From assembly GCF_014844075.1 (NCBI RefSeq), contig NZ_CP062165.1, positions 2,170,001 through 2,234,000 of the forward strand: 64,000 nucleotides of DNA. Reading direction: 5' to 3'. Made by a program: the position numbers and the translations under genes. Below are positions 55,386-63,643 of this stretch, piece after piece (the stretch's first letter is position 1; every line of letters starts with the position of its first letter). The notes below the pieces were generated by a model that worked only from the letters and a program-made list of their open reading frames with translations, did no database searches and was not told the origin of the DNA. This DNA comes from Paenibacillus sp. JNUCC-31. Lineage in GTDB: Bacteria > Bacillota > Bacilli > Paenibacillales > Paenibacillaceae.

Positions 55386-55525
55386 CCTAAATGCCCCCTC
55401 ATTGTTCGATCAGTATACATCCCAGTTTCATTTTCATGATCCATTCTCATTATTTTAATTCATGCCATGACAAAAAGCCAAAACACGGCTTCATCCATGC
55501 TCTGGCCTGTGACCAATATAACATA

Positions 55526-55559
55526 ACCCCTGCTGTTCATGAGTGAACGCTGCAGGGGT
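55526..55559. terminator. Hairpin between hydrolase and DUF6483 genes
   Basis: ACCCCTGC pairs exactly with GCAGGGGT, with an inner TTCA/TGAA stem. No clean T-run follows, so its role as terminator is uncertain. Confidence 0.4.
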
Positions 55560-55627
55560 CATGCAGGTGCCAAATGATCCCTAGCGTAGGCTAAGTCATC
55601 GCACCCCCTATTTATATTCCAAAAAAA

Positions 55628-56419
55628 TCACTTCGATAAACCCGTCAAAAATGCTTTAATGACCCGAACTAATTCTTCCGGAGCTTCATACATGCTCATA
55701 TGGCCTGCTCCAGGAATCACGGCTTGCACGATATGCGGTTTGTCACTTGTAAATGTACGTTCCGGCGGAATGACGGCATCTTTCTCTCCGGCAACCAGCA
55801 GAACCGGCAGCGGCGTAGCAGACAATACATCACGGCGATCCGGCCGTTCCCGCATAGCGAGTGCAGCTCCCGCCGCCCCTTGCGGCGCAGTCTGGTAACC
55901 AATCTCTTTCACACGACTGACTTGTGCCGATAACGACTCCACATGTTCTGGTGCAAACAGCCCAGGAACCAATCCGTCTACAAAGTGGACAATCCCCTCC
56001 GTTTGAATGGTGGATACGGCGCGGAGTCTTTTCTCCTTGCCTTCTTCACTGTCCGGATATGCTGTGGAATGAATCAATCCGAAGGCGTTCAGTCGTTCCG
56101 GATGACGCTGTGCGATGGAGAGTGCAATATATCCACCCATGGAGTGTCCCAGCAGGACGGCCTTTTCCACCTTCAACTCGTCCATTAATTGCAATACGTC
56201 ATTGCCCATCTGATCGATGGTATATGTACCTACAGGTGCATCCGTTTTACCATGTCCACGCAGATCGGGTACGATGCAACGATAGGATCGTGCAAGCTCA
56301 GGTACAACTTCATCCCAGTAGGATGAACTGCCGCAGTATCCGTGGAGCAAAATGAGTGCTTCTCCCTTACCTTGTTCGGCATAACAAATCGTCGTTCCGT
56401 CACACATCACTTTTTCCAT
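55628..56419 (-). CDS. Alpha/beta hydrolase
   Basis: 263 residues from ATG 56419 (AGAGAGGG 5-6 bases upstream). The oxyanion-hole HGYCGSSSYW, nucleophile elbow GHSMGG (Ser), catalytic Asp region VAGEKDAVIPPE and His in GAGHMSMYEAPEE are all present. A cap domain of about 60 residues lies between. It is most like BioH/3-oxoadipate-enol-lactonase-type carboxylesterases; the substrate is unknown. Monocistronic. Confidence 0.92.
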   Translation of the reverse strand: MEKVMCDGTTICYAEQGKGEALILLHGYCGSSSYWDEVVPELARSYRCIVPDLRGHGKTDAPVGTYTIDQMGNDVLQLMDELKVEKAVLLGHSMGGYIALSIAQRHPERLNAFGLIHSTAYPDSEEGKEKRLRAVSTIQTEGIVHFVDGLVPGLFAPEHVESLSAQVSRVKEIGYQTAPQGAAGAALAMRERPDRRDVLSATPLPVLLVAGEKDAVIPPERTFTSDKPHIVQAVIPGAGHMSMYEAPEELVRVIKAFLTGLSK

Positions 56420-56502
56420 ATAAATCCCTCTCTCTGCGCGAATTAAATTAATTTCAAGTTGTATATTATTAAGCCTACATCTCATTAATGAAACGAATAT
56501 TT

Positions 56503-57060
56503 TTATTCCAAGGCTTCGACAACAGCCTCAGCAATCGTTCGGGACATACCCATAACGAAATGAAGGGAGGTCATCTGCAGAATGGAATAAGGTCTGGGGC
56601 CATTGGCATTGACTACGGCCGCCACGCTATAGTGCCCTACCGGAGGCAGCTTGCCGTTAACTGATTTGGCCGGAACAAGTGCATGATCCGCGAGATAATA
56701 AGTCCCTGTTGCCTGTTTCGGACCCAGACAGGCATCAATGGCGATGATAGCATGATGGGACGGGACCAGCGCCAGCCTTTTCTCCAGCGAATCTGCATCA
56801 CAAGGTGAAGCCAGCGTCCCCACGACGTGTTTTACTCCGTGCTCCTGTAGCAAACTTCCCGTCAGAGGACCCAGTGCATCCCCTGTCGAACGGTCCGTCC
56901 CAATACATACGAAGGTGATTTCATGCGGTGAATGAAGCTGAACGATTTTTTTGAAGAATACGACCAAGTCTTCACCCTGGACACTTCTGCCGGTTTCTCT
57001 GCTCTGGTGTCGGACCATTTCCCGCTTATACAATGACAATCTGTCTTCTCCCCTTCTCAC
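56503..57060 (-). CDS. yyaC: YyaC-like spore protease family protein
   Basis: 185 residues. The core VCIGTDRSTGDALGPLTGSLL, LASPCDADSLEKRLA, IAIDACLG and GHYSVAAVVNANGPRPYSILQ is diagnostic of YyaC, a germination-protease-like family member in spore formers. YyaC is expressed in sporulating B. subtilis, but its substrate is unknown. Two starts are plausible: GTG 57060 (GGGAG 5 bases upstream) and TTG 57039 (AAGGGGAG 8 bases upstream, giving 178 residues). Divergent from the DUF1128 gene. Confidence 0.9.
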   Translation of the reverse strand: MRRGEDRLSLYKREMVRHQSRETGRSVQGEDLVVFFKKIVQLHSPHEITFVCIGTDRSTGDALGPLTGSLLQEHGVKHVVGTLASPCDADSLEKRLALVPSHHAIIAIDACLGPKQATGTYYLADHALVPAKSVNGKLPPVGHYSVAAVVNANGPRPYSILQMTSLHFVMGMSRTIAEAVVEALE

Positions 57061-57199
57061 CTGTACTCCCTACCAAGATTTATTTGTTGTATTCCTCATT
57101 TTACCCGAAGCTCCGATTCCCCGCAAAAGCATTGGCCTGGGCTTGTCCAATCATGATACAATAACAACAGTTTCCGATACGGAAGGGATGAACATTACG

Positions 57200-57424
57200 A
57201 TGGATTTAACACAAGCAAGCGCAGCCAATATGGAATATATGATTGAAGCGATTAAAACCAAGTTGCGGATGGCCAGTGGAGCTGCCATGCAGGCTTCTGC
57301 TTTCCCACTCGACAAGTATGAAGATCTGTTTGATCTGTATGAGATGGTTCTGGGCAAGGAACATCTGAGCATCTCTGAGGTCGAAGCTGTTGCTTCCGAA
57401 CTGGGTAAACTCCGCAAGTCTTAG
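57200..57424 (+). CDS. DUF1128 family protein (YfkK-like)
   Basis: 74 residues from ATG 57200. GAAGGGATG lies 9-12 bases upstream; an ATG 12 bases earlier overlaps this box. The sequence NMEYMIEAIKTKLRMASGAAM...DKYEDLFDLYEMVLGKE...EVEAVASELGKLRK matches the small helical DUF1128 family of Bacillales. Function unknown. It is divergent from yyaC. Confidence 0.88.
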   Translation: MDLTQASAANMEYMIEAIKTKLRMASGAAMQASAFPLDKYEDLFDLYEMVLGKEHLSISEVEAVASELGKLRKS

Positions 57425-57482
57425 AGCGACATTGCTCATGGACTTTTGTCAACCCTTTGATGAAGTCATACTAGAGAAACCG

Positions 57483-57545
57483 GCACAAAAGGACCTGTTC
57501 TCCACATTACAGTGGACACAGGTCCTTTTGTGCGTTCTTATTTTT
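57483..57545 (+). terminator. Long intrinsic terminator
   Basis: GCACAAAAGGACCTGT (57483-57498) pairs exactly with 57518-57533, with an inner TCCAC/GTGGA stem and a T-rich tail on the plus strand. Confidence 0.85.
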
Positions 57546-57616
57546 CAAGACTGCTCGTATAGTACAGACTGCGTCATGCTTTAAGGCATATTCATCGGTT
57601 GGCTCTCCCTCTGTCA

Positions 57617-58342
57617 TTAGGGCAAATCAACCAGTACAAATTCAGCGGGCTCGCTGCCTGTAGCTGTAATTTGCAGATCACAACTTTTGCGAATTCGCGC
57701 AGCATCTCCCGGCTTGAGATTGAAGTTGCCATCCGAGCATACGATCTCGATATGACCACGGATCAGAAAGAGATGTGTGCGCCTATCTTCATGTTGAGGG
57801 TACATTAATTTTTTCCCGGATTCCAGTTGAGATAAATAGCAAGTCACATCTTGTGAGATAGACAATGCCCCCTCTGCTCCTTCGCTCTCTTGTCCCGAAA
57901 CAATCGGACAAAGACGGTTCAGATACTCCTGTTCCTCTATACGACGATTGGTATACGAGGGCTTCAGCATGCGGTGGGATGGCAGAAACCACATCTGCAG
58001 GAAACGTACAGGTTCATCCTCGGATGGATTAGTCTCTGAATGCTCCACCCCGGTACCCGCACTCATGACCTGAACCGTCCCCGGTTCCAACAATTGTTCC
58101 GTTCCCATACTGTCCGTATGTTTCAGCGTACCGGAGATCACATAACTTACAATCTCCAAGTCATGATGCGGATGTCGCTTAAAGCCTTCCTGCGGCATCA
58201 GCGTGTTGTCATTATGAGCCAATAAACAACCAAAATGGGCATTGCTTGGATCATCATAGTCCGCAAAGGAAAAGCTGAATTCGCTGTGTATCCAACCTCG
58301 ATCCGACGTGTGCCTTTCTTCCGATGTCACTACTTTAATCAT
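57617..58342 (-). CDS. Pirin family protein (YhhW-like)
   Basis: 241 residues from ATG 58342, 9 bases after TTGGAGG. Bicupin fold with the metal motif HPHHDLEIVSYV and HSETNPSEDEPVRFLQMW of the pirin family. Bacterial YhhW/pirin proteins have quercetin 2,3-dioxygenase activity in vitro, with a physiological role unknown. The C-terminal cupin (GDAARIRKSCDLQITATGSEPAEFVLVDL) is complete. It is downstream of the asparaginase gene. Confidence 0.9.
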   Translation of the reverse strand: MIKVVTSEERHTSDRGWIHSEFSFSFADYDDPSNAHFGCLLAHNDNTLMPQEGFKRHPHHDLEIVSYVISGTLKHTDSMGTEQLLEPGTVQVMSAGTGVEHSETNPSEDEPVRFLQMWFLPSHRMLKPSYTNRRIEEQEYLNRLCPIVSGQESEGAEGALSISQDVTCYLSQLESGKKLMYPQHEDRRTHLFLIRGHIEIVCSDGNFNLKPGDAARIRKSCDLQITATGSEPAEFVLVDLP

Positions 58343-58485
58343 GTTCATCCACCTCCAAGGGTTTAGAGCTGCCACACCTTCGCAGCAGTTCATGCGTGTA
58401 TATTTAGAATTTATAGATCAATACCAGTTGGTATGTCATCTTTACCCGCAGCCTGGAAATTCTAATCACGCCCCTTGCTTATAGG

Positions 58486-59505
58486 TTATAGGCTTTCTTC
58501 AGGTGAGTGAAGCTTGAATTCGCTGTCTGCTCGACCCACGACTTTACCCGCGTCGTTCCGAATGTCAGGTGGGTATACTTCTGCCAATCGTTCAATGGTT
58601 TTCCGATTGTTATATCCGATCTGCTCCAGGATGGATTGGGCAATCCAAGCCCATTCTTCTTCCGAACCGTCAAGTACTTTGAATGAAATTCCAAGACGTT
58701 CCTTTTTCAGGGCAAAACCAAACACACCCTTGAATCCGCCCTTGGCAACAATGTTGCTGTCTTCAAGCAGCACCGAATCCACACGCCCTGTCCCTCCTAC
58801 CATTAGAGGATATTCGTGCATGGCTGCAGTAATGGTCTCTACCGCAGCACGTGTGGACGAATCTTCGATCAGATCCGGACAGGCTAGCTTCAGATATGCA
58901 TTCGACAATGCCGACAACGGCAACGAAAATACCGGAAAGCCGCAGCCATCCGTCCCCAATTTAATCTCTCTCTCCTCAATACCTGCCATATAAGCCATCG
59001 TCTCCAAAATTTCACGTTGCACTGGATGTTCTGGTTCAGCATAAGTGTCCAGATCGGCCTGTTTCATCTGAGCGTAACCAAGAATACCCAGATGTTTTCC
59101 CGAACAATTGTGCAGGATACGACGCTTCTCTCCTTGACCACGCAGCCATTGGTTCCGGCTTTCTTCATTTAGGGGATAACTTGGTGCACAGATCAGGCAT
59201 TCTTCTCCCAATCCTATTTTGCTTTCCAACTGCTCCAAAACTTGAATATGCATCGGTTCCGATCGGTGCGAGGAAGACATAATGGCAATCTCCTGAGCTG
59301 TCAGCCCATAATGCCCGGCAATACCAGCCCGAATCCCAGGAATCGCCTGAAAAGGTTTGGCGGATGAACGGGTAAACGCTCTAAAATGAGGGTCGCCGGC
59401 TGAATATACAACATTGCCGTTCTCATCCGTAATGCTTATGTGTCCGTAATGGGCGCATTCCATAACGTCCGCACGGTATTCTTTAATTAACAGGGTACTC
59501 TCCAT
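58486..59505 (-). CDS. L-asparaginase II family protein (PF06089 type)
   Basis: 339 residues from ATG 59505 (AAAGGAG 9 bases upstream). It carries the signature of the Rhizobium etli-type asparaginase family: FTRSSAKPFQAIPG, SSHRSEPMHIQ, NCSGKHLGILGYA and GTDGCGFPVFSLPL. This family differs from the classical bacterial type I/II asparaginases and hydrolyses L-asparagine to aspartate and ammonia, probably in the cytoplasm since no signal peptide is seen. A 144-base gap separates it from the pirin gene downstream. Confidence 0.9.
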   Translation of the reverse strand: MESTLLIKEYRADVMECAHYGHISITDENGNVVYSAGDPHFRAFTRSSAKPFQAIPGIRAGIAGHYGLTAQEIAIMSSSHRSEPMHIQVLEQLESKIGLGEECLICAPSYPLNEESRNQWLRGQGEKRRILHNCSGKHLGILGYAQMKQADLDTYAEPEHPVQREILETMAYMAGIEEREIKLGTDGCGFPVFSLPLSALSNAYLKLACPDLIEDSSTRAAVETITAAMHEYPLMVGGTGRVDSVLLEDSNIVAKGGFKGVFGFALKKERLGISFKVLDGSEEEWAWIAQSILEQIGYNNRKTIERLAEVYPPDIRNDAGKVVGRADSEFKLHSPEESL

Positions 59506-59605
59506 GCGAGTTCTCTCCTTTATTCTCCCGAATTCATCTCTGCTTTGCGTCACGACGCCGCATGGGATATCTTAAATAGTATAGTACAAAAACGACGTTT
59601 TTACA

Positions 59606-59631
59606 GTTTTTTCGACAGGCCATCCGGGTAA
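59606..59631 (+). promoter_or_regulatory. Sigma-B-type promoter upstream of the PAP2 gene
   Basis: GTTTTT (59606-59611), 14-base spacer, GGGTAA (59626-59631), close to the sigma-B consensus GTTTAA-N12-14-GGGTAT. It lies 55 bases before the PAP2 start, and sigB is encoded 3 kb away. Confidence 0.55.
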
Positions 59632-59685
59632 TCTTTTATCAAACTCTACCTACCCGATCCCCATTACAAAAGGAGATACTCATCT

Positions 59686-60381
59686 ATGCTGCACAAAACG
59701 TATTCATCCTTATCCGGGCCATATCGCAAAGATCCGATACGCCACCTGCTCATCTGGGCAGGTGCAGGAATTATAGCCAGCGCTTCGGTTGTATTTATAT
59801 TGGCAGCTCTGGGAGCGTTATTGGGCACCAATATGGTCATTTCATTGGATAACCAGATCCAGCAATGGTTCTATCTGAACTCGGAATCACGTCTTCAACT
59901 GTTTCCGTTCATTTCCTTCATTACTGCCCTTGGCTCATTCAACATTTCAGCCATGGCAGCACTCGGCTTCTGTATACTCTTCATGTCGCAACGAGGTCCC
60001 CGTTTCCTCATATATGGATATGCGTTATTAAGCAGTTTTGCCATGATGTGGATCGTCAACACCTTATTGAAGGAAATATTCAGGAGGGGCAGACCTGAGC
60101 TGGATCATCTGTCGGTTGTTCACGGATACAGTTTTCCCAGTGGACATGCGATGATTTCGATGGGTTTTTACGGAATGCTTTTTGTCATCTGGACGCTTGA
60201 ACGGCACCAACGGGCATCTGGAATTGCTTTGCCTGTCTTCTGTGGAATGTTGTTCATATTGCTAATCGGTATCAGTCGTATCATGCTGGGGGTGCATTAT
60301 CCAACCGATGTCTTTACTGGATTCGCCGCTGGTCTGGCTTGGATCTTCTGCATGGTTAAAGGGATAAATCGCGCTGTCTGA
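59686..60381 (+). CDS. PAP2 family membrane phosphatase
   Basis: 231 residues from ATG 59686 (AAAAGGAG 10 bases upstream). Six membrane helices. The three phosphatase motifs are KEIFRRGRPELDHL, YSFPSGHAMIS and SRIMLGVHYPTD (histidine nucleophile in the last). Likely undecaprenyl-pyrophosphate or phosphatidylglycerol-phosphate phosphatase activity, acting in cell-wall or lipid metabolism. It is preceded by a sigma-B-type promoter and is the first of four plus-strand genes that look stress related. Confidence 0.92.
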   Translation: MLHKTYSSLSGPYRKDPIRHLLIWAGAGIIASASVVFILAALGALLGTNMVISLDNQIQQWFYLNSESRLQLFPFISFITALGSFNISAMAALGFCILFMSQRGPRFLIYGYALLSSFAMMWIVNTLLKEIFRRGRPELDHLSVVHGYSFPSGHAMISMGFYGMLFVIWTLERHQRASGIALPVFCGMLFILLIGISRIMLGVHYPTDVFTGFAAGLAWIFCMVKGINRAV

Positions 60382-60427
60382 AGAATGACATTTTCTCATT
60401 TCCGGTTCGTTCATCCTCACTTTGGTT

Positions 60428-60453
60428 GTTTCACCTGAAAGCCCCGCGTTTAT
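60428..60453 (+). promoter_or_regulatory. Possible sigma-B-type promoter of the GlsB-like gene
   Basis: GTTTCA (60428-60433), 14-base spacer, GTTTAT (60448-60453). The -35 fits the sigma-B consensus well, the -10 only at 4 of 6 positions. Confidence 0.35.
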
Positions 60454-60515
60454 ATACGAAGTAAGCAAACGCGAACAGACAACATCCTACATCAAGCATA
60501 AAGGAGGCGGTTGTT

Positions 60516-60773
60516 ATGTGGGGTATCATTATCAGCATTGTGATGGCAGTCATTATCGGTGTAATCGGTGATGCACTTGCTGGTCATAACATGCCCGGAG
60601 GCATTATCGGTGCAATGATTGCCGGATTTGTCGGAGCCTGGCTGGGAGCACTCTTGCTTGGCAACTGGGGGCCGGTCATTGGTAACTTTGCCGTGATCCC
60701 TGCCATCATTGGAACAGCACTCTTTGTCTTTTTGCTGGGGCTTGTGTCCAGACTGTTCAGACAGGCTGCCTGA
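60516..60773 (+). CDS. GlsB/YeaQ/YmgE family small membrane protein
   Basis: 85 residues with three membrane helices and the glycine-zipper core GGIIGAMIAGFVGAWLGALLLG, a hallmark of the GlsB/YeaQ/YmgE stress-associated family (transglycosylase-associated in old annotations, without enzyme activity shown). The start is ATG 60516, with AAAGGAGG 7 bases upstream. Next to ytxH-type and DUF5665 genes, typical sigma-B regulon members. Confidence 0.9.
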   Translation: MWGIIISIVMAVIIGVIGDALAGHNMPGGIIGAMIAGFVGAWLGALLLGNWGPVIGNFAVIPAIIGTALFVFLLGLVSRLFRQAA

Positions 60774-60838
60774 TCGGTCAACAAGGTGTTCGTTGTTTCG
60801 TTATCCGTTTCTTAAATTTGAAGAAGGAGTGATTTGAC

Positions 60839-61246
60839 ATGAATAAAGCAGAAGAACAATATCCTGTACAAAGCGGTTCAACTTTCGCCAAAGGAATTTT
60901 CATTGGAGGTTTGCTTGGAGCAGCTGCAGCGTTACTCTTCGCCCCTAAACCCGGACGCGAATTACGTGGTGACCTTTCCGAGAAAGTCGGCATGGTTACA
61001 GATCGTACGAAGGAAGTTGCAGCAGTTGTAGGCGATAAAGCCTCCGAACTGGCTAAAACCGTTTCTTCCAAAACTTCTGATATTGCGAAAACGGTAAATC
61101 AAGGCCGCAATGACGTTATGGAATCCGTGAGAAAAGCTTCGGCTGATGTAGCGAATGAAGCTTCCAAAGCATCGGACGAAGTGGCTGCCGCTTCCGTAGA
61201 AGCAAAGGAAGATACACGTAAAGAATTGAACTCGACCAGCTTGTAA
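60839..61246 (+). CDS. YtxH domain protein
   Basis: 135 residues from ATG 60839 (AAGGAG 9 bases upstream). One N-terminal membrane helix with the YtxH signature FIGGLLGAAAALLFAPKPGRELR. The remaining 80 residues are a long Ala/Lys/Ser/Glu-rich helix (DKASELAKTVSSKTSDIAKT), resembling LEA-like stress proteins. B. subtilis ytxH belongs to the sigma-B/sigma-H stress regulon. Function unknown. Confidence 0.92.
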   Translation: MNKAEEQYPVQSGSTFAKGIFIGGLLGAAAALLFAPKPGRELRGDLSEKVGMVTDRTKEVAAVVGDKASELAKTVSSKTSDIAKTVNQGRNDVMESVRKASADVANEASKASDEVAAASVEAKEDTRKELNSTSL

Positions 61247-61265
61247 GGCAGGTTATCGAGTAACC

Positions 61266-61298
61266 AATAGCCAGCTGGAATACAGCTGGCTATTTTTT
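61266..61298 (+). terminator. Terminator of the ytxH-type gene
   Basis: AATAGCCAGCTG pairs exactly with CAGCTGGCTATT around a 5-base loop, followed by TTTT. Confidence 0.93.
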
Positions 61299-61325
61299 AT
61301 CCACTGCGATTAGAGGAGGAAGAAC

Positions 61326-61691
61326 ATGAGCAAAGTCACAATGAACGGCAATACCCCCATCACTGGAGGAAAACCCGTACAACAGTATGATACAAGCGAC
61401 CATCCTTTTGAATTACGTCATGAGGTGAAAAGGCTAAATACCCGGCTGGATCAAATTGCAGACAGTCTGGAAAAATCTCAGATCAAGGATATTATCGAAA
61501 ACTACAGTAGTCCCAAAAAACGCATCATTACTAATTTCACAGCGGGTATGGCACGTGGTTTGGGTTTGACGGTAGGAACCTTCGTGGTTCTTGGTCTGCT
61601 CGCTTTTATTCTCAGTCAATTCGTGAATATGCCGATTGTAGGACAATATATCGCTGACTTACTGGGCTATATTGAAGACTATAAAAAATAA
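61326..61691 (+). CDS. DUF5665 domain protein
   Basis: 121 residues from ATG 61326 (GAGGAGG 6 bases upstream). An N-terminal polar part with a charged helix (RHEVKRLNTRLDQIADSLE) is followed by KRIITNFTAGMARGLGLTVG, one membrane helix (TFVVLGLLAFILSQF) and IVGQYIADLLGYIEDY at the C-terminus. This arrangement matches DUF5665 of Bacillales. Function unknown. It is preceded by a terminator, so its own promoter must be in the 27-base gap or it depends on readthrough. Confidence 0.85.
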   Translation: MSKVTMNGNTPITGGKPVQQYDTSDHPFELRHEVKRLNTRLDQIADSLEKSQIKDIIENYSSPKKRIITNFTAGMARGLGLTVGTFVVLGLLAFILSQFVNMPIVGQYIADLLGYIEDYKK

Positions 61692-61724
61692 AAGGCACAG
61701 GCGAGGTCTGTAAAGTCATCGCCT
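61687..61724 (-). terminator. Terminator overlapping the corA-like stop codon
   Basis: On the minus strand AGGCGA/TCGCCT, one arm of which lies in the last codons of the corA-like gene, followed by TTTTATTTTTT. Confidence 0.5.
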
Positions 61725-62774
61725 TCGTTTGACACGGGAACTCTTCTCTGTTTCTTTGGCCGCCGACTGGGAGGACTGCACTTTGAGCAGATCCCCTGTC
61801 CATCCTCTCATCATCATCCATACATACATGCCGATCATGCTAATGATTATGAGTGCAAGGACCAGCACAACCCCCCACGTTTTGTCGATCCAAGGCAAAT
61901 TCTCGAAGTTCATTCCCCATATGGCTCCTGCAGCCGTTGCGGGCGTGAATACCGAGGTTACAAGGGTCAGCGTCTTCATAATATCATTGCCCCGCACTCC
62001 TGAAATGGCATTATCAATGGAGATCAGTGTATCAATCTCTTTCTCATAATGTTTGAATAACCGCTCCATTCGTTCAATCCGATGCTTGAGCTGTTGGAAA
62101 AAGCGGTTCTCTTTCATTTCATCCAAATAGGCTTCCTTGGTCGCTGCCATTAATTCGGAATAAGGAATGAACAGATTGCTCCAATACAGCAGCTCAAATC
62201 TGGCCACAAGAATCTGATCCATTAGTGTGCGTGCATTGCGGGATTCCATCTTCCGTTCCAAATCACGCAAATTCATCTCAAAATGGTCCATTCCGACATG
62301 GTAATAATGCAATATGGCGCGAAACAGCACAAACATGCCATCCCGAGCTTCATTGCATTGTTGGAGCATAGCCGAACGTTCACCTGTATTCATAATACCT
62401 CTTGTATTATCATCTAAATTCAGGGTAACCAGTCTGTTTTGATCCACGTAGAAGAACATCTGGTTATCTTTGCGTTGGTCGTCTCTCTCATTCTTAACGG
62501 CATATAATAATGATCCGAATATTACAGGCTCCGTGCCATTCATGAAGCGGACGGACAGGTAATTGGACTCTACCTCCGGTATTTTGCGAAGCCAGTATTG
62601 CATTTCTGGAAATACGCTCGTTAGTTCTTCCAAGGCATCGGCCATACTTTCCTGATCAGGTACCACCCAATCCCACCATTCCCACTGGTCTGAATAAGTG
62701 AACTTGTCCCGACGCGCCTCCAGCTTGACTTTATCCACAATCACAACATCCACTCCTGCATTCATTCTGTTCAT
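61716..62774 (-). CDS. CorA family magnesium/cobalt transporter-like protein
   Basis: About 352 residues. The C-terminal pair of membrane helices is separated by the selectivity motif GMNFENLP, with the conserved upstream helix (TLTLVTSVFTPATAAGAIW). The long N-terminal cytoplasmic domain is typical in size but diverged. Start: the frame extends to GTG 62804, but that codon is inside the sigB terminator stem, so ATG 62774 (or 62765) is more likely; neither has a strong ribosome binding site. Divalent cation channel function is by family. Confidence 0.88.
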   Translation of the reverse strand: MNRMNAGVDVVIVDKVKLEARRDKFTYSDQWEWWDWVVPDQESMADALEELTSVFPEMQYWLRKIPEVESNYLSVRFMNGTEPVIFGSLLYAVKNERDDQRKDNQMFFYVDQNRLVTLNLDDNTRGIMNTGERSAMLQQCNEARDGMFVLFRAILHYYHVGMDHFEMNLRDLERKMESRNARTLMDQILVARFELLYWSNLFIPYSELMAATKEAYLDEMKENRFFQQLKHRIERMERLFKHYEKEIDTLISIDNAISGVRGNDIMKTLTLVTSVFTPATAAGAIWGMNFENLPWIDKTWGVVLVLALIIISMIGMYVWMMMRGWTGDLLKVQSSQSAAKETEKSSRVKRRR

Positions 62775-62794
62775 TAGTATCTCGTTAATCTCAA

Positions 62795-62835
62795 AAAAGG
62801 ACACGTGATTCCAATGGAATGCATACGTGTCCTTC
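62795..62835 (-). terminator. Terminator of the sigB operon
   Basis: On the minus strand AAGGACACGT pairs with ACGTGTCCTT, followed by TTTT; it overlaps the 5' part of the open frame of the corA-like gene. Confidence 0.88.
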
Positions 62836-62869
62836 TATGCCGTGCTCAATATCGTCACCGATCTACATC

Positions 62870-63643
62870 TCATAACAAAGAAGCATTCGACATAATCTGT
62901 TTTAATTTTTCAGTGGCTCGCTTTTGAATCCGGGATACACTCATCTGGGATACCCCCAGTTTCTGAGCGATTGCCCGCTGTGACTGACCATCCTGAAATG
63001 CCAAAATAAGCACTTTTTGTTCCTGTTCCTTCAACTGTCCCAATGCCTGTTGCAAGTCCATCCGCTTCTCCACCGAATCGAAGTCATTCACATCTGCACT
63101 GATCAGTTCACCCAATGTGGCTGCACTCTCATCTTGTGATAATGGAGAATCCAATGACACATAGTGATAACATTCCCGACCAGCCAAGACTTCAATGGTT
63201 TCCTCTGGAGTCAAGTCAAGGTATTCAGCAATTTCGTTCACACCTGGTGAACGCTCCAGCTTCACTGTTAATTCGTCAATGGCATGCTGGACAAGCGCAC
63301 CCTTTTCCTTAATTCTTCGGGGAACCTGAATATACCAGGACTTGTCCCTCAAATAATTTTTCATATGACCGATCATGCTCTTCATGGCATAAGGTTCAAA
63401 CGGAATACCGAGATTGATGTCGTACTGCTTCAGCAGTCGAATCAAAGCCATCTGCCCGGTCTGATACAAATCCTCATACAGATCGGGTCGATTCCGCGCA
63501 ATTTTACCTGCCGCCATCTTCACCATCGGTTCATATTTGCGGATAAGAACTGTCGCAATTTCGTTATCCTGGGTCTGCTGGTATTCCCAGATCAAACCTA
63601 TCGCTTCAGACATGGACTCTGGGGGAGTCACTTTTTCATTCAT
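62870..63643 (-). CDS. sigB: General stress sigma factor SigB
   Basis: 257 residues. Region 2 (YDINLGIPFEPYAMKSMIGHMKN and DKSWYIQVPRRIKE), region 3, and region 4 (LILAFQDGQSQRAIAQKLGVSQMSVSRIQ) are complete, with the SigB/SigF/SigG subfamily look. It overlaps rsbW by 4 bases (ATGA), the operon arrangement of B. subtilis (rsbV-rsbW-sigB). RsbW holds it inactive until dephosphorylated RsbV releases it. It probably controls the stress-type genes to its left. Confidence 0.95.
   Translation of the reverse strand: MNEKVTPPESMSEAIGLIWEYQQTQDNEIATVLIRKYEPMVKMAAGKIARNRPDLYEDLYQTGQMALIRLLKQYDINLGIPFEPYAMKSMIGHMKNYLRDKSWYIQVPRRIKEKGALVQHAIDELTVKLERSPGVNEIAEYLDLTPEETIEVLAGRECYHYVSLDSPLSQDESAATLGELISADVNDFDSVEKRMDLQQALGQLKEQEQKVLILAFQDGQSQRAIAQKLGVSQMSVSRIQKRATEKLKQIMSNASLL

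Noticed and set aside
62805..62869. Magnesium riboswitch before the corA-like gene
   Set aside because: The gap is too short and holds only the sigB terminator.
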